DNA of 64,000 bases, taken from NCBI GenBank assembly GCA_036898135.1, contig CM072512.1:18845118-18909117 (forward strand). Direction: 5' to 3'. The notes beneath the pieces are model-generated. The model was given only the letters and a program-made list of their open reading frames with translations, did not search any database and was not told where the DNA came from. Positions 22,910-32,300 of this stretch are shown piece by piece. A program made the translations under genes and the position numbers. The DNA comes from Oncomelania hupensis. Lineage: Eukaryota > Mollusca > Gastropoda > Littorinimorpha > Pomatiopsidae. Position 1 is the first letter of the stretch. Each line of letters opens with the position of its first letter.

Positions 22910-23515
22910 CAAGAAAACCACTGATACGGAGACGGTCGATAGTTTATAGTGAATCACTGAGCTGGAATGTTTAGTAAGGAAGCAGTAAATGCGTGAAGAA
23001 AAAAAGGGAGTAATATTTTTCCCGCGTTACTAGTTTCACGCACCTCCTTCAGCGGCCGATATTTTCTGATCTGCTTTCAATTTTTTTTTCTTTCAGCTGA
23101 ACTTCCGGACGGTAAATTTAAGACTGGTTCCACCGCCCAGTTCAACTTCCGGTAAATATAAAGACACTGTCTGTAGCAAACGCCGGTCAAAATATGTTGG
23201 AATTCCACTGCAATATGTATGTGACAGCCTATTTGCAGGAATCCTTGCTGGATGCGGTATCCCGTGGTGCTGAATCTATCCTGTATGCAGGAGAGTTAAC
23301 CTGATGGAAAATTGAGATCCGGTAGAGGTGTGGGAAGCGAAGTTCGCACAACAACCGCTTGTGTATCTCAGAGTTTAAACATTGGGCCTGGATGCATTCC
23401 TTGAGATTAGACTGGGCATTGGAATATTTACTGACATCATGATAATGTCGACCTATGTTCTCATGTCCAATTTTTGTCATTGCGCTTGCACTGATCGTGG
23501 CTCTCTCTGCTGGGC
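22907..23515. other. Non-coding stretch
   Basis: Two related motifs (ACTTCCGGACGGTAAATTTAAGAC near 23101 and ACTTCCGGTAAATATAAAGAC near 23144) suggest a small old duplication. Nothing else recognised. Confidence 0.45.
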
Positions 23516-23765
23516 CCAAGTGCACAACAGGTTGGTTAGGGTAGCCGCTAAAGTTTCACGCAATGTCCTAGCTGCAAGGTAGCTAGTTGACAGCTAACTT
23601 GGCACGCTAACCGGAGTGCATATCATGACTTTAGCTGGTTGCTAGCTACCTTGCAGCTGGAACTTTAGCTGGCAGCTTAGGCCAACGGGTATGACGTTTC
23701 CGAAGACACGTCACGAAGTTATAAATAGAATGAGGGGTTTTCTCCCACAAACCAGTGCGAAAAGT

Positions 23766-23984
23766 ATGATGGCGGTTCTAACGCGAAAACGTAAAGCTAA
23801 TTTTTCGACGAGCGAGTGTTTGTCGTTGATGGAGGCTTATGGGCAGCATAGAGAGCTGATGCAGTCTAAATTTAAAACCGCTGCCACCAACAAGAAGAAA
23901 GCCCTGGAATGGGCCAGCATCACTGAGGCAGTAAACGCAGTGTCAGCAATGGTGAGAACGACTGCTGAAGTCAAGGAGAAATAG
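23766..23984 (+). CDS. Harbinger Myb/SANT-like DNA-binding protein, short
   Basis: This is the second ORF of the transposon. In this superfamily it assists DNA binding and nuclear import of the transposase. The N-terminus LTRKRKANFSTSECLSLM followed by a KKKALEWASITEAVNAVS helix and VRTTAEVKEK fits the Myb/SANT-like domain of Harbinger proteins. I chose the double ATG at 23766 because the conserved part starts right after it; the frame is open further up to 23691. The stop after VKEK falls where a Trp normally continues the third helix, so the domain is probably cut short by a point mutation. Confidence 0.6.
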   Translation: MMAVLTRKRKANFSTSECLSLMEAYGQHRELMQSKFKTAATNKKKALEWASITEAVNAVSAMVRTTAEVKEK

Positions 23985-24090
23985 AAAATAAGAAATGCCA
24001 TTGGTTGTGATACCCCAACGTTGACAATGTTGATGCAGTTATCACTAAACATAAGAAATATTATTCAGTAGTATGCTAACCTGTGCAGCT

Positions 24091-25086
24091 TCAGAAGAAT
24101 CTCCTGGCAAGTTCCAGTCGAGCAGCCCTTCCGGCAGTCGTTGGTGGTATGCCACATCCAAATCGGTCATCGTCATCATCGTTGTCATCGTCAACAAGGT
24201 CTGGCTCTGGTGTTCCAAACAGGATAGCCAGGTTGTGGAGGACCATACAGGCGACTATGATCTTAATTGCCTTTTCTGGTGAATAACGTAGTTCTGCATA
24301 CAGGCAATGAAAACGGCGCTTCAGTACTCCGATGCACCTCTCCACGGTTGATCTGGTTGTTTTCTGGGCGATGTTATAGCGCCTTTCTGCATGGGTCTGA
24401 GGATTGAGGAATGGGGTCATGAGCCAGTCTCTTAATGGATATCCACTGTCTCCCAAAATCAATCCATCCAGCATTTTGGGCTGTCGTTCAAAGTTTCTCC
24501 AGACACAGCTTTCTCCCAAAACTCTTGAATCGTGCATGGAGCCTGGAAACTTCACAACACAGTTGATCAGTCTCAAGTCAGCATCGCACACTACCTGCAC
24601 ATTAGGCTATGTTTTCCTCGTCTGTTGACAAATTCATTCTCATTGCGCGAAGGAGCTTGTCACATGCGTCTTGTCGACACAGGCAATCACGTTTGGAAAT
24701 CGAGCCATAGCATGGAACGCCCTTTTCTGAACGTTTGCCTGCTGCTGTGTTGGGAATTTGATGAATCTTCTTGCGCTTCTGCACAGTGCCTCTGACACAC
24801 GATGGATTGCTCTTCCAACTGTCGTTCTGTGGATATTCACGGTGTCAGCAACGATCAGCTGAAAACTGTTAGAAGCATAGAAACGGAGGGCCACCAGAAC
24901 CTGCATCTCGGGTGACAACGCACCTTTCCGTTGATAACCGTATTCTAGGTCATCCTGTACTAATTCGACGATTTTATGAATATCATTTTCGTCGAAACCG
25001 GAAGCGCTCGTACAACTCGTAATCGTCATACAAAACCATCGGCTTGATTCTTTCTCGGTAGATTCGATTTGGTCTATTTCTTGCAT
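24091..25086 (-). pseudogene. HARBI1-like DDE transposase, two frameshifts
   Basis: Cut-and-paste transposase of the DDE_4 nuclease type. The first part (25086 to about 24645) contains the helix-turn-helix-like region (RFYASNSFQLIVAD, HRTTVGRAIHRVS) and the first catalytic Asp in NVIACVDKTHV. The last part (24600 to 24091) has CDADLRLINCVVKFPGSMHD, the second Asp in ILGDSGYPLRDW and the Glu in STVERCIGVLKRRF, then an acidic run near the C-terminus. Between them EFVNRRGKHSL is in a third frame, so two single-base shifts are needed, near 24640 and 24605. The usual Gly of CVDGTH is Lys here. All three catalytic positions are present, but the reading frame is broken. Confidence 0.85.
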
Positions 25087-25308
25087 GATATCCCAGCTGA
25101 TGGATGGGGGCCGCCTTGTTTCAGCCTAACTTGGAAGTTAGAGCTGGTTCTACCAACTCTAAATTTAACCCACCAACTTAGCTGTCAGCTAGCCAAACTT
25201 GCTCTCGTGCACATGGCGATAGCTTAGCTTGCTGCTATCTGCCCCGATTTTAGCTGACAGCTAGGATTTAGCTGGCAGCTAAGCCCTAACTGTCTGTTGT
25301 GCACTTGG

Positions 25309-25846
25309 AAGGAACCGGAACTAGTGTGTAGTATACATAACATTCAGGTTTTGCCAGAACTGCGTAATTTTCTGGGGCTATTTTAGTATTTAATACATCA
25401 TAACAGAAAAGACATATGAACCAGTCTACTAATTCTTGTATATGCAGATTCAGGCACTAGCTGGGAATATAATTTTGTGTGAGAAAAAAATTTTTTTTTT
25501 GCATTCTGGCCCAGGATGGTGCGGGGTTTGTATGTACACGCAATTAGCGGGTGCGGAGGCGATCGATGGTGATGTATGAGAGGGCAGTATTGTTGCGAAT
25601 TATGGCCACAATGCTTGACTTGGGGGCTGACTTTGACTTGATCACTTCCTGACCGCCGGTCACTGTCTCTGACGTGAATGCCAATCATTGCAGCCCTGGC
25701 CAAACGTCCGAAGGGGTACTAACTATAGAGAAGGAGTAAGCAAAATAAGGCATGTATAAGCACTGGCCAATCCATAATACCAGTCCACAGAGGGGAAAGC
25801 TTCATACTATGTATTTATGTATCCGTTATAGGTAAGGTTTGACATC
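25309..25846. other. Non-coding stretch
   Basis: No recognised coding or repeat family. Confidence 0.5.
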
Positions 25847-26097
25847 TTCAATAATGGTACAGGATGCAGTCAATATAAAAATTTCAAAAATACAAATTCG
25901 ATTTTCTTCCGTCTTCTAATAGCGATCTCCCTGCCGTTACACCACCTGTTTGAGTGATTTATGTGTATTTGGTGTGTGTGAGGGTAAAATGAGACAGGTG
26001 AGCGTGTATGTTTGGTATAGATCGCCGCGCTTTGAGCCTTGGGGAAAGGCGCGTACATAGCATCCTGTATTATTAGTATTATCATTATTATAATCTG
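25847..26097 (+). mobile_element. SINE family C, 5'-truncated
   Basis: Matches the 3' part of 52527-52959 from TTCAATAATGGTACAGGA through ATCGCCGCGCTTTGAGCC to GGGGAAAGGCGCGTA and an ATT/ATC-rich tail. The tRNA head and central domain are absent, as expected of 5' truncation during retrotransposition. Confidence 0.8.
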
Positions 26098-26310
26098 CAT
26101 AGGCGCCTTCGAAATAACAATATGAATTTGTAGCTGTGGATAAAAGAAATAAACAATATAGATAGTAAATTGGTAATTAAATTAAACATATTTATTAGTA
26201 GCAATCCATTTTTTTAAAAATCCGTATAGAATATGTGATCTTTACTCGTTACAGACGACATCAGATTTACGTTATTTTAAAAGGCAAAGCTCTTATTACT
26301 GCTCTATGCT

Positions 26311-26673
26311 ATTTTATCCTATCCCGTAACTCGAAAGTCGTTGGGGCACCACAGATGATCGTTTAACCATCGTATTCCATCTTTCTCTGTCCTCAGCAGT
26401 CCTCATGGCTTCGCTCAGTGTCAAGCCAGTCCATTATCGAATGTTGTCATCCCACCTCTTTTTCGGTCTCCCTCTCTTCTTTTGCCTCCTTGCACCGTGC
26501 CTTACAGGATGGTCTTTGCAAGACCTGATGCTTTGGTGACGTGGCCATACCATCGGAGTTTCCGTTTCTTCACCACTGTGAGCATGTCATCGTGTTGTCC
26601 AATGGCTTTTGGTCTGTCGGACATTATCGTTGGTGATTTGCTCGGTATAGGAAATGCCAAGAATTCTTATGTA
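26311..26673 (-). mobile_element. RTE LINE relic, 3' portion
   Basis: Corresponds to 3350-3716 of the intact RTE element on the same strand, including the end of the ORF (a VPLRPSGYG-like C-terminus) and the RWYGH block, with scattered substitutions and small indels. It is cut at 26674-26678 by the LTR retrotransposon. Homology resumes in phase at 33828, so the two pieces are one relic. Confidence 0.9.
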
Positions 26674-26678
26674 GCACC
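26674..26678. other. Target site duplication GCACC (left)
   Basis: GCACC directly before the 5' LTR and again at 33828-33832 directly after the 3' LTR. The uninterrupted RTE copy near 3720 has this GCACC once, in the sequence GTAGCACCTCATC, which confirms the insertion point. Confidence 0.95.
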
Positions 26679-28205
26679 TGTCACGAATTGGCTAGTTTTA
26701 ACTCTGCTTGTTGACTATTTAGCCATGTGTAGTCTTTGTACCAGTAGAGAGTCAGTAAATTACACAGCAGACCACACACAGCGAGCGAGCCACACACAGC
26801 GTAAGTGAGTCAGCACTTGAGCTTTGAATCTGAACATTTTACCCAATGATAGCTTAGGCAAAGCGGTTCGCGCCAGTTTGACTGTGTCAGAGCCTAACAC
26901 AGTTTGCATCAGTCGTGTGTGAGACGAGGAAGAAGTAACATCTCCTTAGCTAGCAGAGAACTATCTTCACTCATAGACCAGGAAGCAGGACTTAGAATCT
27001 CAGAATTCTATTTAGTCAACACGGGCCTGAACTTGTCAAACAGGTAAATGAACACCCTTCTGTTTCATCGTGATATATTTATATTATTGTTGAAATTATG
27101 TTTGTGGAATTTGCTATGCATAAATGTGAATTGTTAATCCGAATTTGCGTGACCACGTGGAAGAGCCTACTACGAGGCGAAACACGACCGGTTGCGCCGC
27201 CATGTTGTATCCCGTACGGAACCACTGTTGTTTAACTTATATGTATGTTTGCAGACCAGTGGCTGTACCACTGAATGTTTATAATATTATTAATTCTGTA
27301 TGTGTATAGTTAGCCACGATTGATATTTATGTATGTATAGGAATTTAGAGTTGAGATTCCAGTGGTACCCGGAAGTAGCAGAATGTTCGTCGCTTATGTA
27401 TAGAGATGTGGAGCTATCACTGAGGGCTACTTGGCTTTCAGTGAGACGCTCTGCACAAACCGATTATTCAGGGTTGTGCAGAATTTCGTCTCTTATATTA
27501 CAGACGAGCAGGCGAGCTATCCCGAGCTATCCCGAGCTATCCTGTGCGTCCCACTCCACAGAAACGACTAGTTGGTTGAGGAGACTCTACCGCACAAGAC
27601 GGAAAGAGATACCCGAAGAAACACCCTGTCAGACCCCACAGCGTGGCAAGGGAACCCAACTACACAACGACAAAGGTGTACCAGAAGCTACCTCACAGAA
27701 GGACTTCGACCGCACCATCAGAAAGTTAAGTGTAATCTCCGAAAGTGCACTTAAACTGATCATAACAGGACCACAGTAGTCCAACTCTTGAGAAACTGTA
27801 AAACGGACCACAGTAGTCCAAATCTACATGAAATATTATAGCAAGTGCCCGAGGAAGAAATAACAGCTACCTAGACTATCAGCGATCGAACTATTAGCAT
27901 TGAAAGAGACTTTTTAAGTTAGATTAGTACTTAGAGAATCTTGTATAGAGTAGAAGAAATAAATGTGTGATTTTAACTGTTATCAAGTGGCTGGACTACT
28001 TATGATTCATAGCCGTGTGAAAGCTAGTGTGACAGTATTCTTTTACCATTTTTCTATCTATTTCTGTACCCCAACCTTAACACAGAACGAGCTAAACAAA
28101 TAAATTTATTAAAGTAGTTCATAGGGTGACTTACTAGCAGTTCCCACCGAATAAACGTGAGGGTCCATAATTCCATTGTGCAGAGCCCATAAACCCCACG
28201 TGACA
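26679..28205 (+). repeat. 5' LTR
   Basis: Starts TGTCACG and ends CGTGACA, a 7-bp inverted pair with TG...CA ends. It should contain promoter, transcription start and polyadenylation signals; AATAAA occurs at 27958-27963. A GAGCTATCC motif is repeated three times near 27517-27543. A 148-codon open frame (27333-27779) lies inside. Differences from the 3' LTR that I found are T/C at 27171 and T/A at 27366. Confidence 0.97.
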
Positions 28206-28225
28206 CTTTAATTGGCGAGCCTAGC
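28206..28225 (+). promoter_or_regulatory. Probable primer binding site region
   Basis: The sequence right after the LTR, CTTTAATTGGCGAGCC, is where a tRNA primes minus-strand synthesis. The TTGGCGA core resembles primer sites of some Ty3/gypsy elements, but I cannot name the tRNA. Confidence 0.4.
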
Positions 28226-28574
28226 TAGGATCTGTGTATAATAGGAATTGGGTATAACCGGACCTAAGTACAATAAAATTAGATAACAGTAGAAGTAGAA
28301 TAACTTAGAATAGTGTAAGGGTATAACACTGATCAGTTGTGGTGCACTATTCTTTAGTTAAAAACTTTTTTGCTTCAAATATTTTTGTGCCTGTATGTTG
28401 CATTGTTCTTTTGCAGGTTTTGCTTAAATAACTGTTGTATGCCATTTGACTCTTGTTTCATTCTATTATTGATTACGAATTTTATGGTCTTTGCATTGTT
28501 TTTATTGAATTGCAATATTGCTAGTGTTTTGGTATTCCACGTGATTCAGAGGTTGTTCATAGACACGTTTGGCA

Positions 28575-31500
28575 ATGTCGGACCCAGTGGCCTTGAGATT
28601 GCGCTTCAAGGAATTAGGGGAAGCTTTACACTTAGCAGGGGGAGACCTAATTGCGTATATCAATGCAGAGGTAGAGAAACAGGAGGCTAAGGCAGAGAGA
28701 GCAGCAGAGAGAGAGGCGAAGAAACTCGAAGCAGAACAGAGAAAAGCAGAACTAGAAGCAGAGCAGAAGAAATTAGAGGCAGAGAGAGAAACGAGGAAAT
28801 TAGAATTAGAAGCAGAGCAGAAGAAACTAGAATTAGAAGTAGAACAGAAGAAGGCAGCATTAGCAGCAGAGAGAGAAGCAGAAGTTAGGAAATGGGAGTA
28901 TGAGCGGGCGGAAAAAGAAAAAGAGAGGGAAGAAAAGGAAAAAGAAAGACAGCATGAGTTAGAGCTAAGAAGATTGGGATCAGGAGCTTCAAGTTCTTCC
29001 TCAACCCCTACCCACTCAGATCAGCTAGAGGTAGCCCCCAACCCCGTACAAGGAATGTCATTTCCACTGGGAACATTCAACGAGAGAGAAGAAGGTCTAG
29101 ATCTCTATTTGACTAGGTTTGAGCGTCTAGCAACAGAGTACAAACTAGATCCCACTCATTGGTCTTTTAAGCTTAGTCAAGGGCTTAGAGGAAAGGCTTA
29201 TGACATCTACAGTAAGCTACCGACTGACAGAGTGACTGACTATCACAAAGTAAAAGAGGCATTCCTAACGGGATTCGAACTAACAGGAGAATGCTACCGG
29301 CAAAAATTCCGCACCAATCGGAGAGTGAAAGGAGAGAGCTATGCGCAGTTCGCGGATCGGTTGTCCACAACGCTGGATAAGTGGATTAGCCAGTCAGCCA
29401 CGGCTAAGACGTATGATGGACTGACAGAACTGTTAGTATGGGAACAGCTACGGGAAACCATGGCCCCCGAGCTGAGAACATTCTCAGTAGAGCAGGGCGC
29501 GGAAAGACTAGAAGATCTGGTCAAGGTCGCAGATAGGTACGTGGCCGCCCACGGAGAAGCCAAGAGCTTCAGGCGAGACCTAAAGCCTAACGGGAAAGAG
29601 GCACAGAAACGAAGCCCTACCCGGGAGGAGCGCACCGCGAACAAGCCGAATAATCCCAGACCTGGGCAAAATAAAGGACCCAACACGGAATTCGGGAAAA
29701 GAGGTCCCGCAGAACAGAGACGGTATTGTTCGTTCTGCAACAGAAACAATCACTCCACCGCAGAATGTTTCAAGTTGGCCGCACAACGTAGGGAAGAGCG
29801 CGAAAGCCGGCCAGCGCACAGAGTTCTAACTCAAAGTAGCGGTAACAAGCCACACACAATCGGAGATCACCCATCGGTGACAGACACGGTCAGGGTCAAC
29901 GGAAAAGAAGCGAACTGTCTGTATGACACAGGTCTATCATACGACGCGATAGTCAGCGAATCTCTGGTATCGCGCGCGGACTTGACAGACAAGACAGTCG
30001 ACTTACAAGGAGCAGACTTGACGAAACCGACGACTACTTGCCCAATAGCTTGGATCGAAGTAGAGAGTAGGTACGTCACAGGAAGAATCCAAGCAGCTGT
30101 TTTACAGAAACCCCTGTATGATCTAGTGCTAGGTTGTAGGTATGTGTTCTTAGGCACGCCCCCTAAAACTGTAGAGATAGCTGCAGTGCAAACCAGGGCC
30201 CAAGCTAAAACCCAACCACCCCAGCCCGAGTTCGCTCCGAATCCAGGACTCGAAGAGATCAAAACAGCACAGAAAGAAGACACCTCGATAGCGAAGTGCT
30301 TCCAGAAGCTACCCAAGGCGCACACACCCCCGCACAAGGGAGACTTCTACATGGAAGAGGGAGTTCTACATCGACAAGGAGATGGAGATCACACCCAACT
30401 AGTACTACCAGCCACCCTTCGAGCCCAAGTACTAGAATTAGGCCACAGCATGCCACTCAGCGGACACATGGGAATTGGAGCCACAGTGCAGAGAATCAGC
30501 GCACACTACTATTGGCCAGGAATCACGGAGGATGTCAAGCGCTACGTGAAATCTTGCCACCAATGTCAACGATATTCCCCGCGACATCACACCGTACCAG
30601 TTACCTTAGGACCATCGGTAGTAGTCGGCGTGCCATTCCAGCAAGTCTCAGTAGACATAGTAGGACCACTGCCCATGACCAAGAAGCGGAACAGATTTCT
30701 ACTCACACTCGTCGACGCATGTACGATGTGGTGCGAAGCAGTCCCGTTGCCAGCGATCGACACCAAGAAGATTGCAGATGCACTCATCGCCATCTTTACC
30801 AGAGTCGGATTCCCGGACAGCATTAGAACGGACAACGGATCTCAGTTCACCGGCCGCCTGATGCAAGACGTGTTCGAGTTGATACAAGTCCATCACATTC
30901 GCACACCACCATACCACCCCGCCAGCAACGGACAAGTAGAAAGACTGAATGGAACCCTTCTCACCATCCTCAGGAAAGTCGCCGACGACAATCCAGAAGC
31001 GTGGGACACCTACGTGAATGCGGCACTGTTCGCATACCGAGAAACGCCCCATGCAGCCACAGGCTACACCCCGTCAACATTGCTATTCGGCAGACCTCTA
31101 GCAGGACCGCTAGAAGCCCTACGCAGAAGTTGGACGGAGGCCAAGATAGACGACACACCAAAAGGGGCCACCAAGTACGTCGCAGACCTGCAGGAAACCC
31201 TCAAAGCAACGTGGAAGAAAGCTGGTGAAGCACTGAAGAAGGCAAGAGCCCGTCAGGCGAAGTACTACAACCGCCACGCTAAGGACCGAGAACTGCAAGT
31301 CGGCGATCAAGTGCTACTCTTACTTCCAAGTGGAACCAACAAGCTGGACATCGCTTGGAGAGGACCGTACCGGGTGACTGCCAAGAAATCCAAGACAGTC
31401 TACCAAGTAGAGGTGAACGGGAGAGCCCGATACCACCACATCAATCTCCTCAAGAAATACACGGACCGACCGGCGACCCCCAGCACACACACATGGATGG

Positions 31501-32147
31501 CCATCGCCATCGCGGAAGAAGTTCATCCGCAACTACAACAGCATCGCCGTACCACTGACAAATGGAACCCGGAAAATCGCCCCGGACAAAGTAGTTTGGA
31601 CAGCCGAATGCGAGACAGCATTCCAAACCCTCAAGGACAGAATGACATCGGCGCCAGTACTCCACCTACCCGATTTGACTCAGCCATTCGTTCTTCGCAC
31701 CGACGCAAGCGACTTAGGCCTCGGAGCAGTACTGCTACAGCGCGACCCCAAGAATGCAGAGACGCTATTCCCTGTCGCCTACGCCAGCAGAAAATTGAGA
31801 CCCGCCGAGACCCACTACGCCACGTCGGAGAAAGAATGCCTGGGACTAGTCTGGGCCATACAGAAGTTTCAACTCTACCTGTATGGGACCCACTTCACAG
31901 TTCAGGTGGACCACCAACCACTATCGTTCCTGGCAGCCTCCAAATCCTTGAACTCTCGCCTGATGCGATGGGCACTCACCCTTCAGGCATACTCATTCCA
32001 AATCGAGTACATCCCCGGCAAAGAGAACCACGGAGCCGACTACCTCAGTCGCCATCTCGTGGAGGACACAGCAGCTGTCGCCCACCCAACACAACTAAGG
32101 GCCACAGCACCAGAATTCGTCCCCGCCCAGTAATACCCTGTCACTAG
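28575..32147 (+). CDS. Gag-protease-integrase polyprotein
   Basis: I start at the ATG at 28575 (MSDPVALRLR), because the frame upstream holds only a TTG. Residues 31-133 are a Glu/Lys/Ala-rich coiled coil made of EAEQKKLE-type repeats, an unusual gag N-terminus. The capsid-like part follows (about 155-330), with a zinc knuckle CX2CX4HX4C (CSFCNRNNHSTAEC) near 385. The aspartic protease has CLYDTG near 450 and LVLGCRYV near 520. Integrase has an HHCC finger (GHSMPLSGHMG, SCHQCQR) at about 622-663 and a catalytic D,D-35-E: VDIVGP near 692, TDNGSQF near 752 and QVERLNG near 788. A GPY/F motif WRGPYRVT lies near 927. Beyond about residue 975 the frame is the wrong one for the RNase H segment, so the last ~215 residues are out-of-frame and probably meaningless. 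Confidence 0.9.
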   Translation: MSDPVALRLRFKELGEALHLAGGDLIAYINAEVEKQEAKAERAAEREAKKLEAEQRKAELEAEQKKLEAERETRKLELEAEQKKLELEVEQKKAALAAEREAEVRKWEYERAEKEKEREEKEKERQHELELRRLGSGASSSSSTPTHSDQLEVAPNPVQGMSFPLGTFNEREEGLDLYLTRFERLATEYKLDPTHWSFKLSQGLRGKAYDIYSKLPTDRVTDYHKVKEAFLTGFELTGECYRQKFRTNRRVKGESYAQFADRLSTTLDKWISQSATAKTYDGLTELLVWEQLRETMAPELRTFSVEQGAERLEDLVKVADRYVAAHGEAKSFRRDLKPNGKEAQKRSPTREERTANKPNNPRPGQNKGPNTEFGKRGPAEQRRYCSFCNRNNHSTAECFKLAAQRREERESRPAHRVLTQSSGNKPHTIGDHPSVTDTVRVNGKEANCLYDTGLSYDAIVSESLVSRADLTDKTVDLQGADLTKPTTTCPIAWIEVESRYVTGRIQAAVLQKPLYDLVLGCRYVFLGTPPKTVEIAAVQTRAQAKTQPPQPEFAPNPGLEEIKTAQKEDTSIAKCFQKLPKAHTPPHKGDFYMEEGVLHRQGDGDHTQLVLPATLRAQVLELGHSMPLSGHMGIGATVQRISAHYYWPGITEDVKRYVKSCHQCQRYSPRHHTVPVTLGPSVVVGVPFQQVSVDIVGPLPMTKKRNRFLLTLVDACTMWCEAVPLPAIDTKKIADALIAIFTRVGFPDSIRTDNGSQFTGRLMQDVFELIQVHHIRTPPYHPASNGQVERLNGTLLTILRKVADDNPEAWDTYVNAALFAYRETPHAATGYTPSTLLFGRPLAGPLEALRRSWTEAKIDDTPKGATKYVADLQETLKATWKKAGEALKKARARQAKYYNRHAKDRELQVGDQVLLLLPSGTNKLDIAWRGPYRVTAKKSKTVYQVEVNGRARYHHINLLKKYTDRPATPSTHTWMAIAIAEEVHPQLQQHRRTTDKWNPENRPGQSSLDSRMRDSIPNPQGQNDIGASTPPTRFDSAIRSSHRRKRLRPRSSTATARPQECRDAIPCRLRQQKIETRRDPLRHVGERMPGTSLGHTEVSTLPVWDPLHSSGGPPTTIVPGSLQILELSPDAMGTHPSGILIPNRVHPRQREPRSRLPQSPSRGGHSSCRPPNTTKGHSTRIRPRPVIPCH
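31501..32133 (+). pseudogene. RT C-terminal remnant plus RNase H, out of frame
   Basis: In another frame from the gag-integrase ORF, RKKFIRNYNSIAVPL near 31516 and WTAECETAFQTLKDRM near 31590 are the connection part that follows the RT palm in Ty3/gypsy pol. RNase H comes next, with LRTDASDLGLGAVL near 31690, SEKECLGLVWAI near 31830, VQVDHQPLSFL near 31905 and GADYLSRH near 32035. These supply the expected acidic residues. The RT fingers and palm, including the YxDD box, are absent, so the deletion joins the end of the integrase C-terminus to the RT connection near 31495-31515. The frame change at the join means RNase H would need recoding to be made. Confidence 0.88.
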
Positions 32148-32300
32148 TGTCCATAGCTACCTGGCACAGCATTGCAGCTCAGGTAGAGCAACTTAACTAG
32201 TGTGTAAATAGGACCCTAGGATAGTGCAGTGTTAAACTAGGCTCTGTAGTAGAAAAAGGTCGAATCCAGTAGTCATCGCCTTTTTTCAGTTGAGGGAGCC
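32134..32300 (+). promoter_or_regulatory. 3' untranslated part with short purine tract
   Basis: Between the RNase H stop and the 3' LTR. TTGAGGGAG directly before the LTR is the likely polypurine tract priming plus-strand synthesis, although it is short and is followed by CC. Confidence 0.5.

Larger units (their letters stand above)
23516..25308. mobile_element. PIF/Harbinger DNA transposon
   Basis: Terminal inverted repeats CCAAGTGCACAACAG (23516-23530) and CTGTTGTGCACTTGG (25294-25308) match exactly over 15 bp and more loosely further in (GTTAGGG / CCCTAAC). The interior has the two-gene layout of this superfamily: a Myb/SANT-like ORF on plus and a DDE transposase on minus, converging. Five AGCTGnCAGCT-like motifs lie near the ends. 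The 3-bp target duplication expected for the superfamily is not obvious. The transposase is frameshifted, so the copy is probably inactive. Confidence 0.85.

Noticed and set aside
27333..27779. 148-codon LTR frame as an annotated gene
   Set aside because: Its duplication follows from the LTRs being copies of each other, and nothing in the peptide resembles a known domain. Kept only as a low-interest finding.
31501..32147. C-terminal ~215 residues of the gag-integrase frame as a real domain
   Set aside because: The same DNA in another frame encodes clear RT-connection and RNase H sequence. The long frame here is fortuitous.
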